64,000 nucleotides of DNA from Flavobacterium sp. Leaf82 (GCF_001422725.1 NZ_LMMA01000001.1:777041-841040), one strand, 5' to 3'. Shown: positions 9,906 through 18,979, counted from the stretch's first letter. Made by a program: numbers and translations. The notes: generated from the letters alone by a model not told the origin.

Positions 9906-12044
9906 ATGAAAACCTACATTTACGTGAATAAGATTTTTCTATCTTTTATTTTTACACTATCAGCCGTATGCGTTTTTTCGCAAGAAACAAATAGTTCCGT
10001 TAAACCGGGTTTTACATCAGAACAATTTCCTGTTTTTCCGACTTGCGAAAATCTGCAATCAAAAAAATTAGAAGATTGTTTTTATAAAGAAGTTCAGGAT
10101 TTTGTTTTTAACAATTTTGAAGTTACTGAAAATTTAAAACAATCGAATTATAAAGGCGAAGTAAAAGTACTTTTTGAAGTAGATGTAAATGGAGAATTTA
10201 AAGTCATTTATGTAAATGCTGCAAACGATGCATTATCAGAAGAAGCAAAACGAGTTTTTGGAAAATTCCCTAAAATAAAACCATCTACTTACAACGGAAA
10301 GCCTACATATTCAAAATACACGATTTCAATTGATATTCCATTAAAAAGCGCAGATCAAATTGCCGCAGAAGCACTGGCTGCAGCTCAAATTCTAAAACCA
10401 GCTGAAAAGCCAATGACAGAACTGGATAGTATTGTGTATAAAAAATATAATAATCCGGAATTTGACAGTCATTTAAATATTCCATTTTCACATAGTTACT
10501 ATGCCCAGTTTGATGGCGCAATGAATCAGGTTGGAAGTAATAATCATACTGCTTCTAAGCCATATACATATGCCGAAGTTTCAAAATACTACAATTTAAA
10601 AGAAGTAAATCAATCGCTTAAAAAAGATGTTTCGACCTGGCTGGGAAGAAAATTCTGGAACGAAAATCTGGTTCAGATTCAGGGAGAAGATTACTGGCTG
10701 GCATTAAATCCTATTCTTGATTTACAAATGGGTAAAGCCTCAGATCTTGATGCTTCATATACTTATGTAAATACACGTGCCTTAAATTTTAGAGGAGGTT
10801 TAGGTAAGAATCTTAATTTTACAACTACCGTTTTTGAAAGTCAGGGACGATTTGCAGGTTATTTTAATGATTATGCCGAAACATTAAAACCTTCAGGAGG
10901 AAATCCTGCCATTATTCCGGGAATGGGAATTGCAAAAAGATTTAAAACAGATGCCTACGATTTTCCTTTGGCTGAAGCAAATATTACATATGTGCCAAGT
11001 AAGTTTTTTGACTTTCAGCTAGGTTACGGAAGAAATTTTATTGGTGATGGATATCGTTCCTTACTTGAAAGTGACGGAGCAAGTCCTTATCCTTATTTTA
11101 AAATTAATACCACTTTTTGGAAAATAAAATATACCAATACTTATATGTGGCTTAAGGATGTTCGTCCTGACGTTACTTTAGAGCGAACATATGCTACAAA
11201 GTTTATGGCAAATCATTACTTAAGCTGGAATGTGTCGAACAAACTGAATTTAGGATTTTTTGAATCAGTAGTCTGGACAGATACCAATAATAGAGGTTTT
11301 GATATCAATTTTGTAAACCCAATTATTTTTTATCGTTCCGTAGAATTTTCATCATCATCAAAAAGCGGAAATGCCCTTTTAGGAATGTCCGGAAAATACA
11401 AATGGAACAACAATGTTAATTTATACGCTCAGTTTTTACTAGATGAATTTTCGATAGGAGATATGGCAGGTGGAGAAAATAGCTGGAAAAACAAATTTGG
11501 ATATCAATTAGGGGCTAAATACTTCAATGCTTTTAAAGTAAAAGATTTATTACTACAATTAGAGTACAACCATGTTCGTCCGTATGTTTATTCACACAGT
11601 GCTATTATTACGAATTACGGTCATAACAATCAAAGTATTGGACATCAATGGGGAGGTAATTTTGAAGAACTTGTTGCGATTGCCCGATACCATAAAGGAC
11701 GTTATTATGCCGATGCGAAATTTACGGTTGGTAAACGAGGTCTGGATTTTGATACTGCAGAGGATAGTTACAACTACGGAGGTAATATCTATAAGAGCTA
11801 TGATGTAGATCGACCTTATGATACCGGTGTAAAAGTGGGTCAGGGAAATAAAACGAACATTTTTATAGCAGATATTCAGGGAGGTTATTTGATCAACCCA
11901 ATGACTAATCTGAAATTTTTTGGAAGTTTTCTTTATAGAAATTTTGATCCAACACAAGAAACAGCAACTACTTTTAAGCAAAGTACAACCTGGTTCACTA
12001 TCGGATTGCGTTCAGATATCTTTAATTGGTATTTCGATTACTAG
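9906..12044 (+). CDS. remB: Gliding motility protein RemB (outer-membrane protein with TonB_C-like N-terminal module)
   Basis: A 712-residue exported protein. A signal peptide (cleavage likely after 'VCVFSQ') is followed, at about residues 70-145, by a segment that looks like a TonB C-terminal fold ('YKGEVKVLFEVDVNGEFK', 'EEAKRVFGKFPKIKPSTYNGK'). From about 200 to the end it is rich in aromatic/polar alternating strands and ends in 'GLRSDIFNWYFDY', consistent with an outer-membrane barrel of the capsule-assembly/Wzi-like type. In F. johnsoniae, RemB is a motility protein encoded near sprA; the identification rests on this synteny, size and N-terminal architecture. It abuts deoC with no gap. 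Mechanistic role is unknown. Confidence 0.75.
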   Translation: MKTYIYVNKIFLSFIFTLSAVCVFSQETNSSVKPGFTSEQFPVFPTCENLQSKKLEDCFYKEVQDFVFNNFEVTENLKQSNYKGEVKVLFEVDVNGEFKVIYVNAANDALSEEAKRVFGKFPKIKPSTYNGKPTYSKYTISIDIPLKSADQIAAEALAAAQILKPAEKPMTELDSIVYKKYNNPEFDSHLNIPFSHSYYAQFDGAMNQVGSNNHTASKPYTYAEVSKYYNLKEVNQSLKKDVSTWLGRKFWNENLVQIQGEDYWLALNPILDLQMGKASDLDASYTYVNTRALNFRGGLGKNLNFTTTVFESQGRFAGYFNDYAETLKPSGGNPAIIPGMGIAKRFKTDAYDFPLAEANITYVPSKFFDFQLGYGRNFIGDGYRSLLESDGASPYPYFKINTTFWKIKYTNTYMWLKDVRPDVTLERTYATKFMANHYLSWNVSNKLNLGFFESVVWTDTNNRGFDINFVNPIIFYRSVEFSSSSKSGNALLGMSGKYKWNNNVNLYAQFLLDEFSIGDMAGGENSWKNKFGYQLGAKYFNAFKVKDLLLQLEYNHVRPYVYSHSAIITNYGHNNQSIGHQWGGNFEELVAIARYHKGRYYADAKFTVGKRGLDFDTAEDSYNYGGNIYKSYDVDRPYDTGVKVGQGNKTNIFIADIQGGYLINPMTNLKFFGSFLYRNFDPTQETATTFKQSTTWFTIGLRSDIFNWYFDY

Positions 12045-12160
12045 TCTTTTTAATAAGATTTTTCGAAATAATAGTGTTAAAGATTTGCAAGTCCTTATTT
12101 TGTAAAGGTTTTATTGAAAAAAATCTAATTTTATAGGTCCGTATTCTACAATCTAATTTG

Positions 12161-12168
12161 TACATTTG
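12161..12168 (+). promoter_or_regulatory. Candidate -7 promoter element for the oxidase cluster
   Basis: TACATTTG matches TAnnTTTG and lies 35 bases before the TTG start of the heme O synthase gene. A clear -33 TTG was not found at the usual distance. Confidence 0.4.
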
Positions 12169-12203
12169 CACCACTCAAAAAAAACATACAAAATAATACT
12201 GTA

Positions 12204-13106
12204 TTGAACGCTACTAAAAATACATTTTCAATAAAATCAATATTTAACGATTTCAAAGAGATTACAAAGGCTGGTTTAGCAATCAGTGTATTGTTCTCTT
12301 CGATTGCGGGATATTTATTAGGTGTTAATGATGAGCATCCTTTTAAATGGAGTGTTTTATTGATTTTGATGATTGGTGGGTATTGTATGGTTGGCGCTTC
12401 AAACGCTTTTAATCAGGTAATAGAAAAAGATATCGATTCATTAATGGATCGTACTAAAAACCGTCCGGTTCCTTCAGGGCGTATGTCACCAAAAATGGCA
12501 TTGTTTGTAGCAAGTTTGCTAACTATTATTGGTATTGCATTGTTGTATACGATTAATGCAAAGTCAGCAATGTTTGCCGCAATTTCAATATTTTTATATA
12601 CAAGTGTTTATACACCTTTAAAAACAGTAACTTCGTTATCGGTTTTTGTTGGCGCTTTTCCGGGTGCAATTCCTTTTATGTTAGGTTGGGTTGCAGCAAC
12701 AGGAGAATTTGGTATCGAGGCAGGAACACTTTTTCTAATTCAGTTTTTCTGGCAGTTTCCACATTTTTGGGCGATTGGCTGGTTTTTATATGAAGACTAT
12801 GAAAAAGCAGGGATCTTTATGTTGCCTACAGGAAAAAAAGACAGAAAAACTGCTTTGCAGATTATTTTATATACAGTTTGGCTTATAATAGCATCATTAC
12901 TTCCTTGTTTAGGATTTACAGGACAATTATTTATTACGCCAATTGCGGCTGTAATAGTGTTCTTGTTAGGATTGTGGATGTTGTTTTATGCCGTGCGTTT
13001 GTATCAGTTACGAACTCCTAAAGCGGCAAGAACATTAATGCTGGTAAGCGTTTCGTATATTTCGTTACTGCAAATAGTATTTATAGTAGATAAATTTTTA
13101 AGATAG
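12204..13106 (+). CDS. ctaB: Protoheme IX farnesyltransferase (heme O synthase)
   Basis: A 300-residue UbiA-type membrane prenyltransferase that attaches a farnesyl group to heme b to make heme O for terminal oxidases. The prenyl-diphosphate motif runs from 'NAFNQVIEKDIDSLMDRT' to 'NRPVPSGR' (residues 67-93), and a second acidic motif 'YEDYEKAGIFMLP' is present. About eight hydrophobic segments are visible. The start is TTG at 12204: no in-frame ATG or GTG lies upstream, and the next ATG is deep inside the first helices. It leads the oxidase block, with the next gene 2 bases away. Confidence 0.93.
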   Translation: MNATKNTFSIKSIFNDFKEITKAGLAISVLFSSIAGYLLGVNDEHPFKWSVLLILMIGGYCMVGASNAFNQVIEKDIDSLMDRTKNRPVPSGRMSPKMALFVASLLTIIGIALLYTINAKSAMFAAISIFLYTSVYTPLKTVTSLSVFVGAFPGAIPFMLGWVAATGEFGIEAGTLFLIQFFWQFPHFWAIGWFLYEDYEKAGIFMLPTGKKDRKTALQIILYTVWLIIASLLPCLGFTGQLFITPIAAVIVFLLGLWMLFYAVRLYQLRTPKAARTLMLVSVSYISLLQIVFIVDKFLR

Positions 13107-13108
13107 TT

Positions 13109-13702
13109 ATGGAAATGACAATGACAATGACAACAGATGAAGAGCAATTAAGAAAAGCGAAGTCAGCAAAACTGATTTTGTTGTTCGCAATGGTAAGTAT
13201 GACCATGATGTTTGCGGGTCTTACAAGCGCATTTGTAGTAAGTAAATCAAGAGCAGACTGGTTGAAGAATTTCGAGTTACCAACTGCATTTTATTATAGT
13301 ACAGCAGTTATTATTGGTTGCAGTGTTACTTTTTATCTGGCAAAAAAAGCCATTCAAAAAGATAATAGAAGTGCAACGACAGCATTACTTTTAGGAACAT
13401 TGGCTTTAGGGATTTTATTTGTGGTTTTGCAATTTGTAGGTTTTGGACAAATCGTAAAAAGCGGTTATTATTTTACGGGAGAAGGTAGTTCTATTACTAC
13501 AACTTTTCTTTATGTAGTTACTGTTACGCACTTATTACACTTGGCTGGAGGTTTGATTTCACTTTTAATTATAATTTATAATCATTTTAAACAAAAATAC
13601 AATTCGACTCAAACTCTTGGTATAGAACTAGGTGCGATGTATTGGCACTTTTTGGATTTATTATGGGTATATTTATTTTTATTTTTATATTTCTTTAAAT
13701 AA
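13109..13702 (+). CDS. Cytochrome c oxidase subunit III-type protein (short form)
   Basis: A 197-residue heme-copper oxidase subunit III homologue with five hydrophobic segments. The family signatures are 'TVTHLLHLAGGL' and the C-terminal 'GAMYWHFLDLLWVYLFLFLYF'. It lacks the first two helices of the seven-helix form, as many bacterial short forms do. The 5' end contains three ATGACA copies (13115-13132), giving 'MEMTMTMTT', so the true start may be any of four in-frame ATGs. It lies 2 bases after the heme O synthase gene and is followed by a longer second subunit III gene. Confidence 0.9.
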   Translation: MEMTMTMTTDEEQLRKAKSAKLILLFAMVSMTMMFAGLTSAFVVSKSRADWLKNFELPTAFYYSTAVIIGCSVTFYLAKKAIQKDNRSATTALLLGTLALGILFVVLQFVGFGQIVKSGYYFTGEGSSITTTFLYVVTVTHLLHLAGGLISLLIIIYNHFKQKYNSTQTLGIELGAMYWHFLDLLWVYLFLFLYFFK

Positions 13703-13712
13703 GAAAAAAACG

Positions 13713-13720
13713 TAAATTTG
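13713..13720 (+). promoter_or_regulatory. Candidate internal promoter before the second subunit III gene
   Basis: TAAATTTG matches TAnnTTTG, 24 bases before the ATG at 13745, in a 42-base gap. It may give extra transcription of the downstream subunits. No good -33 element is seen. Confidence 0.35.
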
Positions 13721-13744
13721 GGAACTTTTTAACGAATATCTTTT

Positions 13745-14728
13745 ATGGAAGCGACAGTTACTACTGCAAACAACGAAAAAACTTGGGGAGGCGGACATGA
13801 GATCCAGCCATTAGGAGCAAGTTATGGTAAAATGATGATGTGGTTTTTTATCGTATCAGATGCCTTGACATTCTCTGGATTTCTGGCGGCTTATGGTTTT
13901 TCTAGATTTAAATTTATTGAAACTTGGCCATTGGCTGATGAAGTGTTTACTCACTTCCCATTTATGCACGGTGTTTCGGCTCCAATGTATTATGTAGCCT
14001 TAATGACTTTTATTTTGATTTTCTCATCTGTAACAATGGTTTTGGCTGTTGATGCAGGTCACCAATTGAAAAAAACGAAAGTTGCAATCTATATGTTCTT
14101 AACTATTATTGGAGGTTTTATTTTCGTAGGCTCTCAAGCCTGGGAATGGAAAAACTTCATTAAAGGAGAATATGGTGCTGTTGAAACAGTAGGCGGAAGT
14201 TTACTACAGTTTGTTGATAAAGATGGTAAAAGAGTTGCTCTTGAAGAGTTTGCTGTAAAATTACCAAATCAACCGGAACAACTTAGCAGAGCAAAAGCAA
14301 AATGGTTTATGGAAAGTGCAGAAACATTGCCTACTTATTCAGTAGCTGATGTTCAGGCAGGTTTTAAAGCGCATCCTGAATTATTAATAAGAACAGAGCA
14401 TCTTACAGCAGAAAAGAAAAAAACAGTTTTGTCAAGAGCAGAATCTGAAGCTCGTTTGAGCCAGGCAAAATATGTTGTAGAAGGTGCTAACTTAATAAGA
14501 AATGAATACGGAAGTAAATTATTTGCTGATTTCTTTTTCTTTATTACAGGATTCCACGGATTCCACGTATTTTCTGGAGTAATCATTAATATCATTATTT
14601 TCTTTAATGTATTATTAGGTACTTACGAAAAGAGAAGAAGCTACGAAATGGTAGAGAAAGTTGGTTTATACTGGCACTTTGTCGATTTAGTTTGGGTATT
14701 TGTATTCACAGTTTTCTACTTAGTTTAA
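13745..14728 (+). CDS. ctaE: Cytochrome c oxidase subunit III with large loop insertion
   Basis: A 327-residue membrane subunit of a caa3-type oxidase. N-terminal helices (from 'GASYGKMMMWFFIVSDALTF') and C-terminal helices ('FFFFITGFHGFHVFSGV', 'YWHFVDLVWVFVFTVFY') carry the subunit III signatures. Between them, at about residues 145-258, is a hydrophilic insert of roughly 110 residues that is Ala/Glu/Lys-rich and probably helical. Ordinary subunit III proteins have only a short loop there. No frameshift is seen and both ends are intact, so this looks like a real domain insertion. Expected partners CoxA/CoxB (subunits I and II) are not in the window. Confidence 0.9.
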   Translation: MEATVTTANNEKTWGGGHEIQPLGASYGKMMMWFFIVSDALTFSGFLAAYGFSRFKFIETWPLADEVFTHFPFMHGVSAPMYYVALMTFILIFSSVTMVLAVDAGHQLKKTKVAIYMFLTIIGGFIFVGSQAWEWKNFIKGEYGAVETVGGSLLQFVDKDGKRVALEEFAVKLPNQPEQLSRAKAKWFMESAETLPTYSVADVQAGFKAHPELLIRTEHLTAEKKKTVLSRAESEARLSQAKYVVEGANLIRNEYGSKLFADFFFFITGFHGFHVFSGVIINIIIFFNVLLGTYEKRRSYEMVEKVGLYWHFVDLVWVFVFTVFYLV

Positions 14729-14746
14729 TTTTAGATTTTAATTATT

Positions 14747-15097
14747 ATGTCACACGAACACGTATCAAATACAAAAAGAATCTGGTTTGTTTTTGCATTA
14801 TTATCAGCAGTAACTACAGTAGAAGTTATCCTGGGAATTATAAAACCAGCATCATTAGAATTTAATCATTTTGTAGGTTTGAATTTGTTGAACTGGATAT
14901 TTTATATCCTGACAATATTCAAAGCATATTATATAGTATGGGCATTTATGCACATGGAAGGTGAAAAAAGCAGCCTTAGATGGTCAGTTGTTTCACCAGT
15001 TATTTTCCTAGTTTTATATTTATTGTTTATTCTGCTAACAGAAGGACATTATATTTATGGGGTTTTTAAAGATTCTACTATTAAATGGAATTTTTAA
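14747..15097 (+). CDS. Cytochrome c oxidase subunit IV family protein
   Basis: A 116-residue protein with three hydrophobic segments (near residues 10-29, 45-66 and 83-104), with 'YIVWAFMHMEGEKSSLRW' between the second and third, typical of the caa3 subunit IV/CtaF-like family. It starts 18 bases after the subunit III gene and is followed by a strong terminator, so it is the last gene of the first oxidase transcription unit. Confidence 0.88.
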   Translation: MSHEHVSNTKRIWFVFALLSAVTTVEVILGIIKPASLEFNHFVGLNLLNWIFYILTIFKAYYIVWAFMHMEGEKSSLRWSVVSPVIFLVLYLLFILLTEGHYIYGVFKDSTIKWNF

Positions 15098-15119
15098 CAT
15101 GATATTAATTCGAAAAGAG

Positions 15120-15143
15120 TCCCGATAACATCGGGATTTTTTT
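15120..15143 (+). terminator. Rho-independent terminator after oxidase subunit IV
   Basis: A 7-bp stem (TCCCGAT / ATCGGGA) with a 3-base loop is followed by seven T residues. Confidence 0.88.
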
Positions 15144-15175
15144 ATTTTTGTACCTCAATAACTTCCGGTAATAAA

Positions 15176-15817
15176 ATGAAAAAAAATATAGTTCTCTTTG
15201 TACTTTTTGTTTTGCCAATTGTAGCCTATTTGTTTTTTGCTTCTGGTGTAAATAGCTTTACTAAACTTCCAACAATAACTCCTAAAATTGCCGACTTTGG
15301 TAATTGGAAATCCCTTAAAGGAGAAAAAGTAACCCTAAATAATAAAATTACAATTCTTGGTTTTTCAGGAACCGAGATTTTAAAAAACAGAGGTAATTTC
15401 TTCAATCTAAACGAAAAAATTTATCAGCGTTACAACGGTTTCAAAGATTTGCAATTTGTAGTTATCTGTCCATTAGGAACAGAGAAAGATGCAGAGAAAA
15501 TTGTAGAATCATTAGGTGCCTTTACAGATGTTTCCGGATGGCATTTTATTTTTGCTTCGCCTGATGATATTAAAGTTTATTACAATCAATTGAATCTTCA
15601 AGGAAAATTAGACCAGAACCTTGGCACTTCTAATGTTTATATTGTAGACAAGGAACGCAATCTAAGAGGCAGAAAAGATAAAGAAGAATATAAAGAAGGG
15701 TATAATACTTTTCATCCTTCTGAGTTGAGTAACGAAATGCTCGATGATTTTAAAATCATATTATACGAATATCGTGCAGCCCTGAAAAAGAACCACAACG
15801 CAACAAAAGAACTTTAA
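15176..15817 (+). CDS. Membrane-anchored thioredoxin-fold protein lacking CxxC
   Basis: A 213-residue protein with one N-terminal membrane segment (residues 4-23) and a soluble domain that reads like a thioredoxin/Sco fold: 'KITILGFSGTEIL', 'DLQFVVICPLGTEKDAEKIV' and 'GTSNVYIVDKERNLRGRKDKE', the last resembling the 'YLIDKDG' strand of Sco proteins. The active-site position reads 'FSGTEIL', with no CxxC or CxxxC, so redox or copper transfer is unlikely. It lies 10 bases before a genuine Sco gene. I infer an accessory assembly role for the oxidase, but no function is established. Confidence 0.6.
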   Translation: MKKNIVLFVLFVLPIVAYLFFASGVNSFTKLPTITPKIADFGNWKSLKGEKVTLNNKITILGFSGTEILKNRGNFFNLNEKIYQRYNGFKDLQFVVICPLGTEKDAEKIVESLGAFTDVSGWHFIFASPDDIKVYYNQLNLQGKLDQNLGTSNVYIVDKERNLRGRKDKEEYKEGYNTFHPSELSNEMLDDFKIILYEYRAALKKNHNATKEL

Positions 15818-15827
15818 TCTTTATATC

Positions 15828-16517
15828 ATGTTTAAAAATAAATCATATATCGGAATTTCGTTTATAATTTTAATTTTTGGAATTTATGCCGTACCTAAAA
15901 TTATTGACAGAATAACAAATGGCGAAGTTGTAAAAGGAAATCGTTTGGATAATGTAGGATTGAAGGGTTCTAAGTCTGATGCGAAACTTATGACAATAGG
16001 ACCTGCACCTAAATTTGATTTAACAAATCAGGATAATATTAAAGTTTCAAATGAAACCTATAAAGGAAAAGTATATGTTTTAGAATTTTTCTTTACAACA
16101 TGTCCGTCAATTTGTCCTAAGATGAATTTAAGCATGTTAGAAATTGAAAAAACATTTTTTGGAAATCCAAATTTTGGGATCGTTTCCATTACTATCGATC
16201 CTAAACATGATACATCGCAAGTTTTAAAAGATCATGCTAAGTTATTAGGCGTAAAGTCTTCTAACTGGAATTTCCTGACAGGTGATAAAGCTACCATTAT
16301 GGACTTATCAAATAAGGGTTTTAATCTTTATGCTGGCGAGAATGATAAAGTAAGTGGTGGTTTTGAGCATTCAGGTTTATTTGCCTTGATTGACAAAGAT
16401 GGAAATATTCGTTGCAGAAAAGATGAATTTGGGAATCCAAACATCTACTATGACGGATTAGATAAAAAAGGAGTTAGAGATATTCAAGAGGATATTAAAA
16501 TATTATTAGAAGAATAA
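15828..16517 (+). CDS. SCO family copper chaperone (SCO1/SenC)
   Basis: A 229-residue membrane-anchored protein that delivers copper to the CuA site of oxidase subunit II. It has one N-terminal transmembrane helix (residues 7-23), the copper ligands Cys92 and Cys96 in 'TTCPSICPKMN', and the distal His181 in 'GGFEHSGLFALIDK'. All three expected ligands are present and length is normal. Spacing is 10 bases from the preceding gene and 2 bases to the DUF420 gene, so it is part of a tight operon serving oxidase assembly. Confidence 0.94.
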   Translation: MFKNKSYIGISFIILIFGIYAVPKIIDRITNGEVVKGNRLDNVGLKGSKSDAKLMTIGPAPKFDLTNQDNIKVSNETYKGKVYVLEFFFTTCPSICPKMNLSMLEIEKTFFGNPNFGIVSITIDPKHDTSQVLKDHAKLLGVKSSNWNFLTGDKATIMDLSNKGFNLYAGENDKVSGGFEHSGLFALIDKDGNIRCRKDEFGNPNIYYDGLDKKGVRDIQEDIKILLEE

Positions 16518-16519
16518 AA

Positions 16520-17051
16520 ATGGAAGATCATTCATTAGAAAAAAAATACAGCAAACTTATTGTTGCAGTTTCAATCATTATTCCGGTTGTAGTAGCCATT
16601 TTATTTGGAGTTAAATTAAAAGATTTTGGTTTTAATGTAGAGCCGCTTTCATTTCTTCCTCCTATTTATGCTACCACAAATGGTATTACGGCAATTGTTT
16701 TAGTTTGGGCTGTAATTGCTATTAAAAACGGAAAACAAAAACTCCACGAGCGTTTAATGACTTTTGCCATCGCGCTTTCGGTTGCTTTTTTAGTGATGTA
16801 CGTGGCGTATCATATGACAGCAGATTCTACTAAATTTGGTGGAGAAGGAGTAATACGATATATTTATTTCTTTATTTTAGTAACTCATATCTTATTGTCT
16901 ATTGCGATTATTCCGTTAGTATTAATAACATATGTAAGAGCTCTGGCACAACGTTTTGACAGACATAGAAAAATAGCAAAAATAACATTTCCGCTTTGGC
17001 TTTATGTTGCCGTAACCGGTGTAGTGGTTTACTTAATGATTTCTCCTTATT

Positions 17052-17059
<8 letters not shown>
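16520..17059 (+). CDS. DUF420 domain membrane protein
   Basis: A 179-residue integral membrane protein with five hydrophobic segments. Conserved histidines occur in 'KLHERLMT', 'AYHMTADSTKFGGEG' and 'THILLSIAII', as in DUF420/CtaM-like proteins. Relatives such as S. aureus CtaM are needed for heme-copper oxidase activity; transfer of that role here is by homology and operon context. Its stop codon (17057-17059) overlaps the first possible start of the following gene. Confidence 0.85.
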
Positions 17060-17360
<301 letters not shown>

Positions 17361-17375
<15 letters not shown>

Positions 17376-17396
17376 TTATATTCTGCTTTTTTTTTT
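17361..17396. terminator. Bidirectional terminator between convergent genes
   Basis: A 7-bp stem GCAGAAT / ATTCTGC (17367-17373 and 17380-17386) is flanked by an A run on the left and a T run on the right. It can terminate the plus-strand oxidase-assembly operon and the minus-strand DUF4403 gene. Confidence 0.85.
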
Positions 17397-17397
17397 G

Positions 17398-18804
17398 TTA
17401 TTTCAGTCCGTCAACCGAGACATTTACCGTTCCGTTTATCTTTATAAACGCGATAATAGCCTGATTGGTCAACTGGATTTTGTCAAACTGAATATCTTCC
17501 ATTTTTCCATTTACAAAAACGCCAGGCAGTGGAGAATAGTTTTTAAGATAAGCAGCCATACTTTTTTTGCCTTCTTCTAAGTTAGGCTGAATAGAATAAC
17601 GGCAGCTTTCTTCCATTTTTCTTAATACATAACCCTGACCCAGCCAGCTTGCTGTTCTCATAAGCTTGCTTTTTGTATCTAAAACATAATCGAGTTTCTC
17701 AAAATAAATCTCTTTTGTTTGAGGATTATATTGCGGAAATCCGTTTAAGTAAAGCGTTCCGTTTATAGAACCTAAAACGTCAAGGGCAATAACCATTTTT
17801 CCGTTTTTGTGCCAAATAGAAACATTTTTTACCGTTATTTTTTTACTTCCTGAACCAAACTCTTGTCCTGCAAAATTTTGGGTCATGATTTTTGAAGCAT
17901 CAATGTAAGTTGAAATTGCTGCAATATTAGCTGATATTTGATTCGGAATTTTTGCTACCGGTTTCAAGACAATTTTACTGGCATTGAATTTTGATTCCGG
18001 TTTTTTCCCCACAATAGTTTCCATATTACATTTCATTCCCATGTCTAACAAAAACAAATCGTTCTTGAGTTTTGCATTTGTAGAATAGACTTCGACAGGC
18101 ACGATTCTTAACCAGCTTTCATAAGTATCACTCATCTGGAATGGGGTACATATTTTTTCTAATGCTGATAAAACGTTCGGTTTAAAATCCATTGATTTTT
18201 CGATTGCTTCGTCTATTTTCTTTTCAATTTTAGATTTAAAAATAGAAATTGCCGGATTTACTAAATAAGTTATCGGCATACTTTTTCCAAATACAAGCAT
18301 TGTAGGACTTTCATTCCAGTCTAATGATTTGAATTCGGTTTTAGTATTAAGTTTCCAGTTGTTCAAAGCTACTTCGCTTGATAAAGTAATTACACCATTT
18401 AAATTAAATTCTCTGACATCGTAAAGGTCAACGCCAAGTTTTTTGGTACCAATACGGTATTTTACTGTAGCTTTTAGCGGTAAAATTGTTTTTATCTTTT
18501 TATCCGGATTTGCAGGATCATTTTGGATTTTAATAGGAGCCTGTTTCCAGATTTTCATCTCGATATCATCATCTTCAATATTATTATCTTCATAAATCAA
18601 ACCATTCAATAAAGAGTTTGTTTGGTTTTGAATGTCACTAAGTTTTACCGTTATGGGTAAATTGATAAAAGATGGATTTGCGTCATAAACCAGCGGACTT
18701 GCATCGTCTGGTTCCGGTTTTAAAGTTTCTAATTTTTGAGATGTAGAACAGCTTGTAAGCAACGTAACCGCGGTAAATAGAGAGAGAATTGAAAAAAACT
18801 TCAT
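17398..18804 (-). CDS. DUF4403 family lipoprotein
   Basis: A 468-residue predicted lipoprotein (signal peptide followed by lipobox 'LLTSC', Cys19). The body fits DUF4403, a family with two tubular-lipid-binding-like repeats ('INLPITVKLSDIQNQTNSLL' near the start and 'DSSI'-type strands later). The second half has 'ALDVLGSINGTLYLNGFPQYN' and 'GVFVNGKMEDIQFDKIQLT', typical of the family. It probably acts in the cell envelope, with lipid handling a guess only. It is monocistronic, convergent with the oxidase operon and divergent from the ABC exporter. Confidence 0.8.
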   Translation of the reverse strand: MKFFSILSLFTAVTLLTSCSTSQKLETLKPEPDDASPLVYDANPSFINLPITVKLSDIQNQTNSLLNGLIYEDNNIEDDDIEMKIWKQAPIKIQNDPANPDKKIKTILPLKATVKYRIGTKKLGVDLYDVREFNLNGVITLSSEVALNNWKLNTKTEFKSLDWNESPTMLVFGKSMPITYLVNPAISIFKSKIEKKIDEAIEKSMDFKPNVLSALEKICTPFQMSDTYESWLRIVPVEVYSTNAKLKNDLFLLDMGMKCNMETIVGKKPESKFNASKIVLKPVAKIPNQISANIAAISTYIDASKIMTQNFAGQEFGSGSKKITVKNVSIWHKNGKMVIALDVLGSINGTLYLNGFPQYNPQTKEIYFEKLDYVLDTKSKLMRTASWLGQGYVLRKMEESCRYSIQPNLEEGKKSMAAYLKNYSPLPGVFVNGKMEDIQFDKIQLTNQAIIAFIKINGTVNVSVDGLK

Positions 18805-18826
18805 CGTTAAGATTTTTTTAGTGATG

Positions 18827-18834
18827 CAAAATTA
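18827..18834 (-). promoter_or_regulatory. Candidate -7 promoter element for the DUF4403 gene
   Basis: On the minus strand this reads TAATTTTG, matching TAnnTTTG, 22 bases before the ATG at 18804. Confidence 0.35.
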
Positions 18835-18979
18835 AGAAAACAATTATATTATCTTAAAAAAGTGTAACAATTGATAGTGAATTGAGTCTTATTGTAATAA
18901 GGTAACAGAATTATTAACGTTTTTTTACCATAAATTACTTATAAAAAATATTATTATTGTTTTAAAATTTAACAGTACG

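Noticed and set aside
11592..11981. 129-codon open frame on the minus strand inside remB
   Set aside because: It lies wholly within a long, well-supported gene, has no start context or family match, and its residues mirror remB codons.
18888..18901. CTTATT-GT-AATAAG palindrome upstream of the ABC exporter operon
   Set aside because: Only 6 bp per arm in very AT-rich sequence; this is expected by chance and no second copy was seen.
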